Source: Acidobacteriota bacterium | GTDB taxonomy: Bacteria; Acidobacteriota; Blastocatellia; Pyrinomonadales; Pyrinomonadaceae | NCBI GenBank assembly: GCA_016700075.1 | Contig: CP065000.1 | Coordinates: 434,001 to 498,000, forward strand | Direction: 5' to 3' | Length of the DNA stretch: 64,000 nt | Made by a program: the position numbers and the translations under genes | Shown here: positions 7,539-16,601 of the stretch, piece after piece | How the letters are laid out: the number at the start of each line of letters is the position of its first letter | Position numbering within the stretch: position 1 is the first letter of the stretch | Notes under the pieces: generated by a model | What the model saw: only the letters and a program-made list of their open reading frames with translations | Told to the model about the DNA's origin: nothing | The model's database searches: none

Positions 7539-8528
7539 CTATTCTTTTATTTCCTGCTCCAGAGCCTCTCGCATCAGCCTTTCCGCAACCCGAGGCACCT
7601 CTTCGAGGGCAACATCGCGAACGACCGAGTCACTAAGCTTCGCCAACACACGTTCAACGATCCTATCGATCATCTCTTCAGTTACGTCAACGGCAGGCGG
7701 AGGCGGAATATCGGCAGTCGCCGGCTCGTCAAAGAGCCCTATGCTCTCGGACGGCTCTTCCTCAACCTTATTTAAATTCTCCTCAACTTCCGCCGATTCA
7801 GCTTCGATCGCAGGCAGATCGATATCGATATTTTCGGTTGGGTGCGAGATCTCGATCGTCTCGCTAAATTCTGCGTGGAGATCGTCACCCTGCTCGGGTT
7901 CGTCAAATATCTCGTCATCTACGATACGTTCGAACGGGCTTGCAGCGGCGGCTGACGGAGTTTCCTTTTCAATCAGTTCATCATCGTCCGGCTCGGCTTC
8001 ATTGGGCGGCAGCATATCGCCGAGGAAAACCTCTTCGACCCGCGTCGTCTCGACCAGACTGCTTTCGTATAGCGACTCGATATCGTCCAGTTCACTGCGG
8101 GCCTCGGACGCACTATCGGAGATGTTAAACGAAACGGTCTCGGAGTTCCCGTCGCGATCAAGGAGTTCGCGGATCTTTGAAATGACTTCGCGAATAGGGT
8201 TAAATGGCTTCATCAAAAAGCCGTCCGCCCCTACTCGCTCCGCCTCGGCCTGATCGAACGGCTCAAACGCTCCCACCATCAATAGAACAGGAATGTGATT
8301 GGTCGCTTCATCCTGTTTTATCATCTCGCAGATCTGATAGCCGCTCGTTCCTGTGAGTCCAACGTCTGCAAGAACGATGTCCGGCTGTTCGCGAACGAAA
8401 GCCTCCATTGCCGTCTGCCCGTCAATGGCGGTAGACACATCCATTCCGGCGTCACCAAATGCAAGTTCAGCGACCTTTCGCATGGTCACAGAATCATCTG
8501 CTAAAAGTATCTTTGGTCGTTCGGTCAT
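7539..8528 (-). CDS. Response regulator with long acidic C-terminal region
   Basis: 329 residues. Residues 1-120 form a CheY-like receiver with the acidic pair D11/D12, phospho-acceptor D55 (IVLADVG) and conserved K107 (LMKPF). The Thr/Ser normally after the fourth strand is replaced in the stretch LLMVGAFEPFD, a variant I associate with stand-alone delta-proteobacterial and acidobacterial regulators. Residues 125-265 are low complexity, rich in Glu, Asp and Pro. The last 50 (EEMIDRIVERVLAKLSDSVV...) form an amphipathic helix pair with no DNA-binding motif. A protein-interaction output is therefore more likely than transcription. It is the last gene before valS, behind the dcw-pdxA run, with a 63-bp gap to pdxA. 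Confidence 0.85.
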   Translation of the reverse strand: MTERPKILLADDSVTMRKVAELAFGDAGMDVSTAIDGQTAMEAFVREQPDIVLADVGLTGTSGYQICEMIKQDEATNHIPVLLMVGAFEPFDQAEAERVGADGFLMKPFNPIREVISKIRELLDRDGNSETVSFNISDSASEARSELDDIESLYESSLVETTRVEEVFLGDMLPPNEAEPDDDELIEKETPSAAAASPFERIVDDEIFDEPEQGDDLHAEFSETIEISHPTENIDIDLPAIEAESAEVEENLNKVEEEPSESIGLFDEPATADIPPPPAVDVTEEMIDRIVERVLAKLSDSVVRDVALEEVPRVAERLMREALEQEIKE

Positions 8529-8591
8529 CGGGGTCAGGTGCTCATGCCTAAGAATGGCTATTCTAACAGAAAGCGTGGACGGATTGGGAAT

Positions 8592-9584
8592 TCAGGAGGA
8601 TCGTTGAGCAGAAAGTTCAAGGGCAAGCCGGATCGCGGATCGCATACTCGACGGATCAGCGACACCTTTACCTGCGATATCATAAGCGGTGCCGTGATCG
8701 ACCGAAGTTCGAATTATCGGCAGCCCAAGTGTCACGTTGACTCCCTCGCCGAAACCGATGGATTTGACGGGAATGGTTGCCTGGTCGTGATAAAGCGCTA
8801 TAACCGCGTCGAATTCGCCCCGAAAACACCGCAAAAAGATAGTGTCAGGCGAATATGGCCCTGTAACTTCAATACTCTCGCCGCGGCAATGGTCAACGGC
8901 TGGGATGATCTCGTCCGCCTCCTCGCTGCCGAACATTCCATTTTCAGATGCATGCGGATTCAGGCCGGCAACTGCAAGCTTTATTCGCCGACCCAACATA
9001 GCTTCAAGCTGCACTGCCGAGAAAGTGATCAGGTCAATGAGATTGTCTTTAGTGACCTGCTGGATCGCTCTGGTCAGCGGCAGGTGTGTCGACAGCAGAA
9101 CGACACGCAGTTTTCCCGCAAAAAAGCTCATCGCCACACGCGGCGTGTTCGTAAGGTGTGCGATGAATTCTGTATGTCCGGGAAAATCCACGCCCGCCAA
9201 AGCCAGCGAACGCTTGCTGATCGGCGCCGTCGCAACTGCAGCGAATTCACCTGAAAGGCATCCTGAGACCGAACGCACTATGTATTCGGATGCCGCCCTT
9301 CCGGTAACAGCCGAATCGGCACCGTGACTGAACGGTTCACCGAGATTCTTCAGGTCAAGGACGCGAATACAAGCGTCCGATCGCCTTTCCGAGATATCAG
9401 CGACCTCGGCCTCCACGCCAAGTTTCGCCCCGAGTGATCGGAGATGCTCGATATCCCCGACCACTACCGCTACCTCTGCAAGAGCAGGTTCTGCCGCCAG
9501 TGCTTTCAGCACAACTTCGGGACCGATGCCCGCAGCATCACCCATCGTGATCGCGATGGGTGATGCCGCTGAATGATTGGACAT
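8592..9584 (-). CDS. pdxA: 4-hydroxythreonine-4-phosphate dehydrogenase
   Basis: 330-residue enzyme of the DXP-dependent pyridoxal phosphate route. It oxidises 4-phosphohydroxy-L-threonine to a product that condenses with 1-deoxyxylulose 5-phosphate. Signatures are the N-terminal ITMGDAAGIGPEV, the metal ligand in the HTEF block, the second metal-ligand region NPHASENG, and LYHDQATIPVK with a conserved His. The C-terminal TSVDHGTAYDIAGKG is diagnostic. The ATG at 9584 starts nine bases after the ftsZ stop, so pdxA is read as the tail of the dcw operon. This is an unusual neighbour for ftsZ. Confidence 0.96.
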   Translation of the reverse strand: MSNHSAASPIAITMGDAAGIGPEVVLKALAAEPALAEVAVVVGDIEHLRSLGAKLGVEAEVADISERRSDACIRVLDLKNLGEPFSHGADSAVTGRAASEYIVRSVSGCLSGEFAAVATAPISKRSLALAGVDFPGHTEFIAHLTNTPRVAMSFFAGKLRVVLLSTHLPLTRAIQQVTKDNLIDLITFSAVQLEAMLGRRIKLAVAGLNPHASENGMFGSEEADEIIPAVDHCRGESIEVTGPYSPDTIFLRCFRGEFDAVIALYHDQATIPVKSIGFGEGVNVTLGLPIIRTSVDHGTAYDIAGKGVADPSSMRSAIRLALELSAQRSS

Positions 9585-9593
9585 TACGTTAAA

Positions 9594-10739
9594 TTAATCT
9601 GCCTGTCGGCGAAGGAAAGTAGGGACCTCTATATTCTCCGGGGTTGCCATTGCCGGAGCAGGCGATACGGCAGTCGGAGGCGGAACAGGCATTTTCACCT
9701 GTGGTGCTTCTGGTGCGGACGGCTTCGCGGCGGCAGCTGAATCAAATCCCGTTGCGATGACCGTTATTCGGACCTCATCGCCCATTTCCTCGTCGATCAC
9801 GCTGCCCAAAATGATGTCGGCATGGTCATCGGCTTCAGCCTCGATGATCCCTATGGCATCTTCGACCTCCGTCAAAACCATGCTTGAGCTGCCCGTAATG
9901 TTGATCAGTGCCGCCTTTGCACCTTTGATAGAATTCTCTTCCAGCAGCTTACTGTCGAGAGCGGTGCGCATCGCATTTGATGCAGCATCCTCTCCTTTCG
10001 CCGAGCCGACCCCCATCAATGCCACGCCTTTGCCCCGCATCACTGTTTTTACGTCTGCAAAATCGAGGTTGATCAATCCCGGACGAGTTATAAGTTCAGT
10101 GATACCCTTAACCGCTTGAAGCAATACATCATCCGCACGGCGAAAAGCCTCGACGATAGTTATATCTTTCTCAACACTGCTTAGATTCGAGTTCGGTATT
10201 GTGATAAGCGTATCTACGCAGCCGCGAAGATCAGCGAGGCCTTCTTCTGCCTGTGTCTGCCGTTTCTTGCCCTCGACCTTGAAAGGTTTGGTAACGACCG
10301 CCACGGTAAGAATGTCGAGTTCCATGGCCAACGACGCAACGACCGGTGCCGCACCGGTTCCCGTGCCGCCGCCAAGACCTGCGGTCACAAAAACCATGTC
10401 GGCCCCGTCGAGAAGTTCGAACAACTTTTCATGATCCTCGAGTGCAGCGTTACGCCCGACCACCGGATCTGAACCGGCTCCGAGTCCTCTCGTTGAAGTT
10501 GTACCAAGCTGAAGCTTGATCGGAGCTTTTGAAGCGTCTAGTGCCTGGACGTCGGTATTTGCGACGATGAACTCAACATTTTTAATGCCGGACTCGATCA
10601 TGCGATTCACGACATTCCCGCCGCCGCCGCCGACGCCGATCACCTTGATGCGTGCTCCGGTGACAGGCGGTTCGTCAATGAACATTTTGATGCCGTTCGG
10701 CTTGGTTTGAAGGTCGTCTAGTTCTATGAAACTGGCCAT
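9594..10739 (-). CDS. ftsZ: Cell division protein FtsZ
   Basis: Tubulin-like GTPase forming the cytokinetic Z-ring, 381 residues from the ATG at 10739. Seen: IKVIGVGGGGGNVVNRM, the GTP-binding tubulin signature GGGTGTGAAP, the T7 synergy region NLDFADVKTVM, the C-terminal GTPase subdomain, a Pro/Ala-rich linker of about 40 residues, and the conserved tail peptide IEVPTFLRRQAD that contacts FtsA. The open frame extends 29 codons further upstream, but that stretch is not FtsZ-like. No strong Shine-Dalgarno precedes the chosen ATG. A 126-bp gap separates it from ftsA, the longest inside the cluster, so an internal promoter is possible. Confidence 0.98.
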   Translation of the reverse strand: MASFIELDDLQTKPNGIKMFIDEPPVTGARIKVIGVGGGGGNVVNRMIESGIKNVEFIVANTDVQALDASKAPIKLQLGTTSTRGLGAGSDPVVGRNAALEDHEKLFELLDGADMVFVTAGLGGGTGTGAAPVVASLAMELDILTVAVVTKPFKVEGKKRQTQAEEGLADLRGCVDTLITIPNSNLSSVEKDITIVEAFRRADDVLLQAVKGITELITRPGLINLDFADVKTVMRGKGVALMGVGSAKGEDAASNAMRTALDSKLLEENSIKGAKAALINITGSSSMVLTEVEDAIGIIEAEADDHADIILGSVIDEEMGDEVRITVIATGFDSAAAAKPSAPEAPQVKMPVPPPTAVSPAPAMATPENIEVPTFLRRQAD

Positions 10740-10865
10740 TTTATTATAAGGACACGAAAAAGACCGTGTTTTTGAAGTTCTTGCCTGAATAACAAGATAT
10801 TGTGTTGACGGAATGGAAGCATACAACGATTAGCGTGGAAAATCCAGCCGACAAATAACGCTTAG

Positions 10866-12101
10866 CTAACTTTTTCGCGAAAATCTTCCGATCCATTCCA
10901 CTATTCGCCCGACAGAGAATCTGCCGCCGGAGCCGCCTTCCCGCTGCTGGGCACGCATAGACCAATATGCAAGCCCGCAAGCAACCGACCACTGCGGATG
11001 CCGCACCTCATTCAGCAGCCCGTCAAATCGTGAAGGATCCGGCGTCCCGACACGTGTAGGCGCATCAAACACCTGCTCGGCGATCTCAGCAATGCCGCGG
11101 ATCGCCGCTCCGCCGCCCGTCAAAAAGACACCGGCCGAGAAACGAGAACCCGTCTCTCTGGCCGCCTTTGACACATGCTGCAGTAATTCAACTGCGCGCG
11201 GCTGGAGAATGTCGGTCAAGATCTCCTTGGAAAGCGTTCGTATCTCGTCACGCCCAAATGGCACGATCTCAATGATGTCCTGACGCTCTTCCGGAGTTAA
11301 CAAGTACGACGCTGCACAGCCGAATTGATGCTTGATCTTGTTGGCTTCGGGAATCGAAACTCGCAGACCGGTCGCAATGTCTTTCGTGAAAAGCATACTG
11401 CCGAAAGGAAAAACCGCCGTGTGCTGCACCGCACCGCGGCCGAAGATCATCATACTCGTGACCTCTGAACCCATATTGACTACCGCGCAGCCATATTCCT
11501 TGTCGTCGTCCGTCAGGACCGCGGTCGCGGCCGCAAGCGGTTCCAGAACAAGATCCTCTACCTCAATGCCGGCCTTGGTGACCGCTTTTGTCAAATTTTG
11601 CTTACCGGCGCTTGGGCTTGAGACCACATGCACCAAAGCTTCGAGACGCGAACCCTGCATCCCGACGGGTTCTGTAATGCCGTCCTGGCCGTCTATGATG
11701 AATTCCTGCGGCAAACGGCTGACTATTTCCCAGCCCGGCGTCAGCGGCATCGCACTGGCCGAATCTATCGCACGTTCAACGTCGTCCATCGTGATCTCTT
11801 TGTCCTGTCCCGCTACCGCGACAACCCCGTTCTTGTTCTCGCCCTGCAGATGCTCGCCGGACAGGTTTACCGTTGCCGAGGACACCTCGATGCCGCAACG
11901 CTTCTCAGCATCGATGACAGCCTTCCCTACGGCGTCAACTACGGATTCGGCAGAGGTGATGACGCCGCGGCGCAGCCCTTTTGATTCGGCGTCGCCCATT
12001 CCGACGATCGCCATCCGACCGTCTTCGGCGGCTTCGCCGATCACACAGCGAACCCGGCTCGTCCCGATGTCTAAACCGACCGAATGGATCTCATTGCTCA
12101 T
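10866..12101 (-). CDS. ftsA: Cell division protein FtsA
   Basis: Actin-fold ATPase that tethers FtsZ to the membrane, 411 residues. It opens with SVGLDIGTSRVRCVIGE (phosphate-1 loop), has the SHS2/1C subdomain, the second phosphate motif CAVVNMGSEVTS and the adenosine motif FLTGGGAAIRGI. It ends in an amphipathic basic helix (GRIVEWIGRFSRKS), which is the membrane-targeting sequence. Length is normal. It starts three bases after the ftsQ stop. Confidence 0.97.
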   Translation of the reverse strand: MSNEIHSVGLDIGTSRVRCVIGEAAEDGRMAIVGMGDAESKGLRRGVITSAESVVDAVGKAVIDAEKRCGIEVSSATVNLSGEHLQGENKNGVVAVAGQDKEITMDDVERAIDSASAMPLTPGWEIVSRLPQEFIIDGQDGITEPVGMQGSRLEALVHVVSSPSAGKQNLTKAVTKAGIEVEDLVLEPLAAATAVLTDDDKEYGCAVVNMGSEVTSMMIFGRGAVQHTAVFPFGSMLFTKDIATGLRVSIPEANKIKHQFGCAASYLLTPEERQDIIEIVPFGRDEIRTLSKEILTDILQPRAVELLQHVSKAARETGSRFSAGVFLTGGGAAIRGIAEIAEQVFDAPTRVGTPDPSRFDGLLNEVRHPQWSVACGLAYWSMRAQQREGGSGGRFSVGRIVEWIGRFSRKS

Positions 12102-12104
12102 TTA

Positions 12105-12941
12105 TTAAAACTCCAAAAATTGAATGACCGGCGACACGCCTGCCGCATCAATAGAACGCACCCTGTCCTCCTTGCCGCTGATCGCGTCAAGAGCAGTTTT
12201 CAGCCCTTTGCCGATATTGTCGCGAGCGAGGGTCACTGCGATCGGCCGTTCGCCGTCCTTCACTGAGACTACGGGAACTCGCGGATTTGAAAGATCCGCG
12301 GCTGCAACGCTGTTCTCTATTCCGAACTGTTTCAATTCGTCGAAAACCTTTTTAAACATTTTCAGACGAGCCAAATTTTCCGTGTGGGCTATTTCAGTTT
12401 TCGCTTCGTCCCAGCCCTTCATGTAAAACGGAAAAGCGTTCTCGCCGGCTCCGGCTTTCGCTAAGAAGGCACCTTCACTATCAACGAGAAAGTCACCGGC
12501 TGCCGTACGAACGACCGCGATCGGAATGCGTTCTTCCAGAACGACCTTTATGCCTGACGGCAGCGAAGCCGATACCGATGCTGTGCGTACGAAGGGAAAT
12601 TTCTCGATCTTCTGCTTCATCGATGCATAATCGGCATTCCAAACGCCCGTGCTTTCCGCTTCGGCAAAAACCACTCGGCGAATGTCTTCAACGCCGGTAC
12701 GGTCATTGCCCGCGACGTAAACATTCTCAAGCCTGAAAAAGTCAGATCGCGTCGCGGACTGATATCCCATCACACCCAAATAGCCAATGCCTATCAACAA
12801 AAAGACCGATAATATCGACGGGATCACATATTTGGCTGTGGCGGCGCCCACGGATACATTCTTGGCTGTCCGCTTACGGGTCGGTTTACGGCGTTTTACG
12901 ACCGTGCTTTTTGCAGTTGTTTTTCGTTTTCGCGTGGCCAT
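12105..12941 (-). CDS. ftsQ: Cell division protein FtsQ
   Basis: 278-residue bitopic divisome protein. A basic cytoplasmic tail of about 35 residues (many KRKT, RKR) precedes one transmembrane segment near residues 36-58. A POTRA domain follows (FRLENVYVAGNDRTGVEDIRRVV), then the FtsQ/DivIB beta domain (FPFVRTASVSASLPSGIKVVLEERIPIAVV). Assignment rests on this architecture and on its place between murC and ftsA. Sequence alone is weaker than for the neighbours, as usual for FtsQ. Confidence 0.92.
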   Translation of the reverse strand: MATRKRKTTAKSTVVKRRKPTRKRTAKNVSVGAATAKYVIPSILSVFLLIGIGYLGVMGYQSATRSDFFRLENVYVAGNDRTGVEDIRRVVFAEAESTGVWNADYASMKQKIEKFPFVRTASVSASLPSGIKVVLEERIPIAVVRTAAGDFLVDSEGAFLAKAGAGENAFPFYMKGWDEAKTEIAHTENLARLKMFKKVFDELKQFGIENSVAAADLSNPRVPVVSVKDGERPIAVTLARDNIGKGLKTALDAISGKEDRVRSIDAAGVSPVIQFLEF

Positions 12942-12949
12942 ACCTTTAT

Positions 12950-14332
12950 CTATTTCGATCGGAGTCTTGCTAAAATTTCGTCCGCCAATTTTGTCACGCT
13001 GCCTGCCCCGAGAGTTATGACAAGGTCGTTCGGCTGCAGAATGTCTGCCACAGTTGCCGCAGCCGTTTCAATGCCGCCGATATATGTGATGCTCTTGTGG
13101 CCGTAGCGGCGGATGTTCTCAGCAAGATTTTCTGCTGTGATTCCTTCTATCGGCTGTTCGCTTGCAGGATAGATATCGAGCAGCAGAACGACGTCAGCAT
13201 TGTTGAACGCAACTACAAAATCGTCCATCAGATCCCGCGTGCGTGAATAGCGATGCGGCTGAAATACGACGACCGTTCGGCGGCCTGCCGATCCCTTTTT
13301 TGCAGCTTCGAGCGTAGCCACGATCTCGGTCGGATGATGACCGTAATCGTCCACAACGAGAATTCCATTGACCTCGCCCTTGACCTGAAAACGGCGGTTC
13401 GCGTTCTTGAAATGCGAGAAGGCCGCAGAGATCTGATCGAACGGCACCTCAAGCTCCATCGCAACCGCCGTCGCAGCTAAGGCATTGTAAACATTGTGCT
13501 TACCCGGCACGGGCAGATCGATCTTTCCCAACAACGTGTCGCCTTTCACCACATCGAAACCGCAGCCAAAATCGCCCGTGTATTCGATATTCCTCGCTGA
13601 CACATCTGCCTGTGCGGTCAGCCCGTACGTAATGCGACGGCGTTTGATGTTCGGGATCAGAGCTTGAATATTCGCATCGTCCAAACAAATGACCGCGGCA
13701 CCATAGAACGGCACCTTGTTTACGAAATCGGTGAAACACTGAATGACGTCGTCCATATCCTTGTACGATTCCATGTGTTCCTTGTCGATATTGGTAACAA
13801 CGGCGATGGTCGGATAAAGCATCAAGAACGACCGGTCGCTTTCATCGGCCTCGGTGACGAACCATTCGCTTTCGCCAAGCCTGGCGTTTGAACCGAGAGT
13901 ATCGACAACGCCTCCAACGATGGTCGTCGGATCAACGCCGGCGTGTCCTAATATCGTGGCGATCATCGACGTGGTTGAGGTCTTGCCGTGCGTTCCGGAA
14001 ACCGCGATCGAATACGGCTTCAGCGTCATCAATTCCGCAAGCATCTCTGCACGCGGTATAACGGGAAGCCCAAGTTCCCTCGCTCGGACCATCTCCGGAT
14101 TATCTTTCTTGATAGCAGATGAGTACACCACGACCTCAGCATCTGCCACGTTCTCGGCGGAATGCCCTTCGTAGATCTTCACGCCGAGACTCTCAAGCCG
14201 TTCGGTATTTTTTGAGCGATTTGCGTCAGATCCGCGAACCTCGAAGTCGAGATTAGCCAGCACCTCGGCTATACCGCTCATACCGATGCCGCCTATGCCG
14301 ATAAAATGAATTTTCGTAACGTGTCGAAACAT
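12950..14332 (-). CDS. murC: UDP-N-acetylmuramate--L-alanine ligase
   Basis: 460 residues. Adds the first amino acid of the peptidoglycan stem peptide. The N-terminal Rossmann motif is HFIGIGGIGMSGIAEVL, the P-loop SGTHGKTSTTSMI, the central ligase motif TEADESDRSF, and the C-terminal domain contains VDDYGHHPTEI and FQPHRYSRT. All are characteristic of MurC rather than MurD/E/F. Eight bases separate it from the murG stop. An A-run lies just upstream of the ATG. Confidence 0.98.
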   Translation of the reverse strand: MFRHVTKIHFIGIGGIGMSGIAEVLANLDFEVRGSDANRSKNTERLESLGVKIYEGHSAENVADAEVVVYSSAIKKDNPEMVRARELGLPVIPRAEMLAELMTLKPYSIAVSGTHGKTSTTSMIATILGHAGVDPTTIVGGVVDTLGSNARLGESEWFVTEADESDRSFLMLYPTIAVVTNIDKEHMESYKDMDDVIQCFTDFVNKVPFYGAAVICLDDANIQALIPNIKRRRITYGLTAQADVSARNIEYTGDFGCGFDVVKGDTLLGKIDLPVPGKHNVYNALAATAVAMELEVPFDQISAAFSHFKNANRRFQVKGEVNGILVVDDYGHHPTEIVATLEAAKKGSAGRRTVVVFQPHRYSRTRDLMDDFVVAFNNADVVLLLDIYPASEQPIEGITAENLAENIRRYGHKSITYIGGIETAAATVADILQPNDLVITLGAGSVTKLADEILARLRSK

Positions 14333-14340
14333 AAAAAAAA

Positions 14341-15441
14341 CTAATTCTTCCCGTCGGCTGCCAATTCCTCTATCATATTAACTGTTGCGTCCGCGGCATC
14401 TGCCCGAGCCAAAACGCGAGCGGCGGCGCCCATCTTGCCGAGGGTCTCAGGATCGCGGGCAAGAGAGACGATCTCGTCGGCGATCCGTTCGGGCGTTAAT
14501 TCGGTATGAATGACCATTCTCGCCGCTCCCTTCTGAACAAGCGCCTCTGCATTTTTCCTTTGGTGATCATCGGCGGCCCCCGGAAATGGGATCATAACCG
14601 CCGGTTTTCCCGACGCACATACTTCGGCACAGGTCGTCGCACCCGAACGGCAAATTATCAGGTCAGCCTTATCGAAAGCGGCCACCATCTCTGAAATGTA
14701 CGGCCGAACATCAGCATCGTCCCAACCTTCCGCAGTATATGCGTTACGCACGGCCTCAAATTGAGCCTCGCCTGTTTGATGTGTGAATGAGAGCTTTCCC
14801 TTTTCCTCAGCGAACAATGGCAAGGCTGCGATCACCGCGTCATTGATCGCCCGAGCTCCCTGCGAGCCGCCAAAGATCAAAACCTCGACTCTTTCATCCG
14901 GCGGACGCGTCGGGATATCAAAGAACTCTTTCCTCACGGGATTCCCCGTGACTACCGCTTTTGCGCCGAAAGACGGTACCGCGGCATCGAATGTCAAAGC
15001 AGCTTTATCTACGAAACGTGCTAGCTGGCGATTCGTAAATCCCGGCAAAGCGTTCGAGTCCATGACAAGCGTGGGTTTCCCCATAAAATGTGCGACGAGT
15101 AAAACGGGACCGGAAACGTATCCGCCTGCACCTACGACAACGTCGGGTTTGAATTCCCGGATCAGCGTCCTAGCTTCCCAAAAACTTCGGGGCAGCAAAG
15201 CGGCTCCCTTCAGCTTTTTTAACAGACTGACGTTTTTGAGTCCCGCACTGTGAATTAACGCCAGCTGAAATCCATTCTCAGGAACAATTCTCGTTTCAAG
15301 CCCCCTTGCGGTACCGACGAACAATATCTCTGTATCGGCATTACGCTCTTTTAGGACGTTAGCCACTGCAATGCCGGGATAAATGTGGCCTCCTGTCCCG
15401 CCCGCGGCGATAAGGATGCGCAATTGAGGCGATTCACGCAT
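14341..15441 (-). CDS. murG: UDP-GlcNAc:undecaprenyl-PP-MurNAc-pentapeptide GlcNAc transferase
   Basis: Peripheral membrane GT28 glycosyltransferase making lipid II from lipid I, 366 residues. The ATG at 15441 is chosen over the longer frame because AGGAGG stands seven bases ahead and the family N-terminus LRILIAAGGTGGHIYPGIA follows directly. Further motifs are GAGGYVSGPVLL, the donor-binding FGGSQGARAIN, and CRSGATTCAEVCASGKPAVMIP cut by PFPGAADDHQ. The start overlaps the ftsW stop by eight bases, so the two are probably translationally coupled. Confidence 0.97.
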   Translation of the reverse strand: MRESPQLRILIAAGGTGGHIYPGIAVANVLKERNADTEILFVGTARGLETRIVPENGFQLALIHSAGLKNVSLLKKLKGAALLPRSFWEARTLIREFKPDVVVGAGGYVSGPVLLVAHFMGKPTLVMDSNALPGFTNRQLARFVDKAALTFDAAVPSFGAKAVVTGNPVRKEFFDIPTRPPDERVEVLIFGGSQGARAINDAVIAALPLFAEEKGKLSFTHQTGEAQFEAVRNAYTAEGWDDADVRPYISEMVAAFDKADLIICRSGATTCAEVCASGKPAVMIPFPGAADDHQRKNAEALVQKGAARMVIHTELTPERIADEIVSLARDPETLGKMGAAARVLARADAADATVNMIEELAADGKN

Positions 15442-16594
15442 ATTTTCGCCTCCTTTTTGCCGAGGTCCGCGTACGCGTATCGGCGAATACTTCTGATTCC
15501 GCATGCCGGGCGACGCTCAAAAGAATGCCGATACCGACCAGAGTCACCAAAACTGACGAACCTCCGTATGAGATGAAAGGCAATGGGATTCCCTTTGCCG
15601 GCAGTATCGAAGTGACCACGCTGATGTTGAACAATGCCTGTACGATTATGCCCGTAATGATGCCTATGCTCAGCAGCATCCCGAACCTGTCAGGAGCCAG
15701 CACTGCTGCTCGGGCCCCGCGCCACAGCAGTACGCCGAACGCCAGGACCACTCCCATCGTTCCTATAAGGCCAAACTCTTCGCCGACGACCGAAAAGATA
15801 AAATCCGAGTATGGATAAGGCAAATAGAACAGCTTTTGATGCCCCTTTGCATAGCCTTCGCCAAAGATACCGCCCGAGCCGATCGCATATAGTGACTGAA
15901 CAACCTGATATCCCTCTTTACTCGCGTATTGATGCGGATCAAGAAATGCCATCATTCTTGCGACCCGCCAAGGCGCCAGCAGGATCGCACCGACACCTAT
16001 CGCCCCCAAAACAGCAACAACGCTTGCAATATGCAGTATTCGCGCCCCGGCAGCAAAATAAACGGCGCAAAATATCGCGCAGAGGACTATGGTCGTTCCC
16101 AGGTCTTTTTCCATGAAGACGAGCCCGCCAAGGAGCGCCAATATCAGCAGGCTCGGGATGACGCCTTTTGTGATGCTGCCAACCTCGTCCTCGCGCCGGG
16201 CGAGCCAATATGCGAGCGCCACCGCAAGAGCGATCTTCGCAAGTTCCGAAGGCTGGAATGAAAAGCCGGAAAACCGAATCCACCGCTTCGCCCCGTTTAT
16301 TTCCGGAAACCAGAAAACCGCTATCAACAAGATCGTAGTGACCAAAATGATGGCGATAACGACCCACGTTTTCCTTAAGTGACGGTAATCCATTCGGCTG
16401 ATGCCGAACATCGCCGCAAGACCTGCGACCGTAAACATGAGCTGTTTGAAAAAATACGTGAACTGGCTGCCGCTGTCAGTTTCCTTTAGGGCAAACATCG
16501 CAGACGCGCTGTAGACCATCATCACGCCGAACAAGGCGAGTCCCGTCGCTACGGCGAACATGATCCAATCATATTTTTTCTCAGCTGCAGCCAT
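15434..16594 (-). CDS. ftsW: Lipid II polymerase / SEDS protein FtsW
   Basis: 386-residue SEDS glycosyltransferase with ten hydrophobic segments. It polymerises lipid II at the septum together with FtsI. Signatures are RWIRFSGFSFQPSELAKIAL, the catalytic-Asp region MEKDLGTTIVL, DFIFSVVGEEFGLIG and GIPLPFISYGGSSVLV, all in the usual order. The ATG at 16594 (MAAAEKKYDW) is chosen; the 67 extra codons of the longest frame overlap murD and look random. The dcw position between murD and murG supports FtsW over RodA. Confidence 0.97.
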   Translation of the reverse strand: MAAAEKKYDWIMFAVATGLALFGVMMVYSASAMFALKETDSGSQFTYFFKQLMFTVAGLAAMFGISRMDYRHLRKTWVVIAIILVTTILLIAVFWFPEINGAKRWIRFSGFSFQPSELAKIALAVALAYWLARREDEVGSITKGVIPSLLILALLGGLVFMEKDLGTTIVLCAIFCAVYFAAGARILHIASVVAVLGAIGVGAILLAPWRVARMMAFLDPHQYASKEGYQVVQSLYAIGSGGIFGEGYAKGHQKLFYLPYPYSDFIFSVVGEEFGLIGTMGVVLAFGVLLWRGARAAVLAPDRFGMLLSIGIITGIIVQALFNISVVTSILPAKGIPLPFISYGGSSVLVTLVGIGILLSVARHAESEVFADTRTRTSAKRRRKYA

Positions 16595-16601
16595 ATTGAT
16601 A

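Noticed and set aside
10740..10750. TATAAT directly before the ftsZ ATG
   Set aside because: Only three bases separate it from the start codon, too close for a transcript beginning at or before the ATG, and no -35 is seen.
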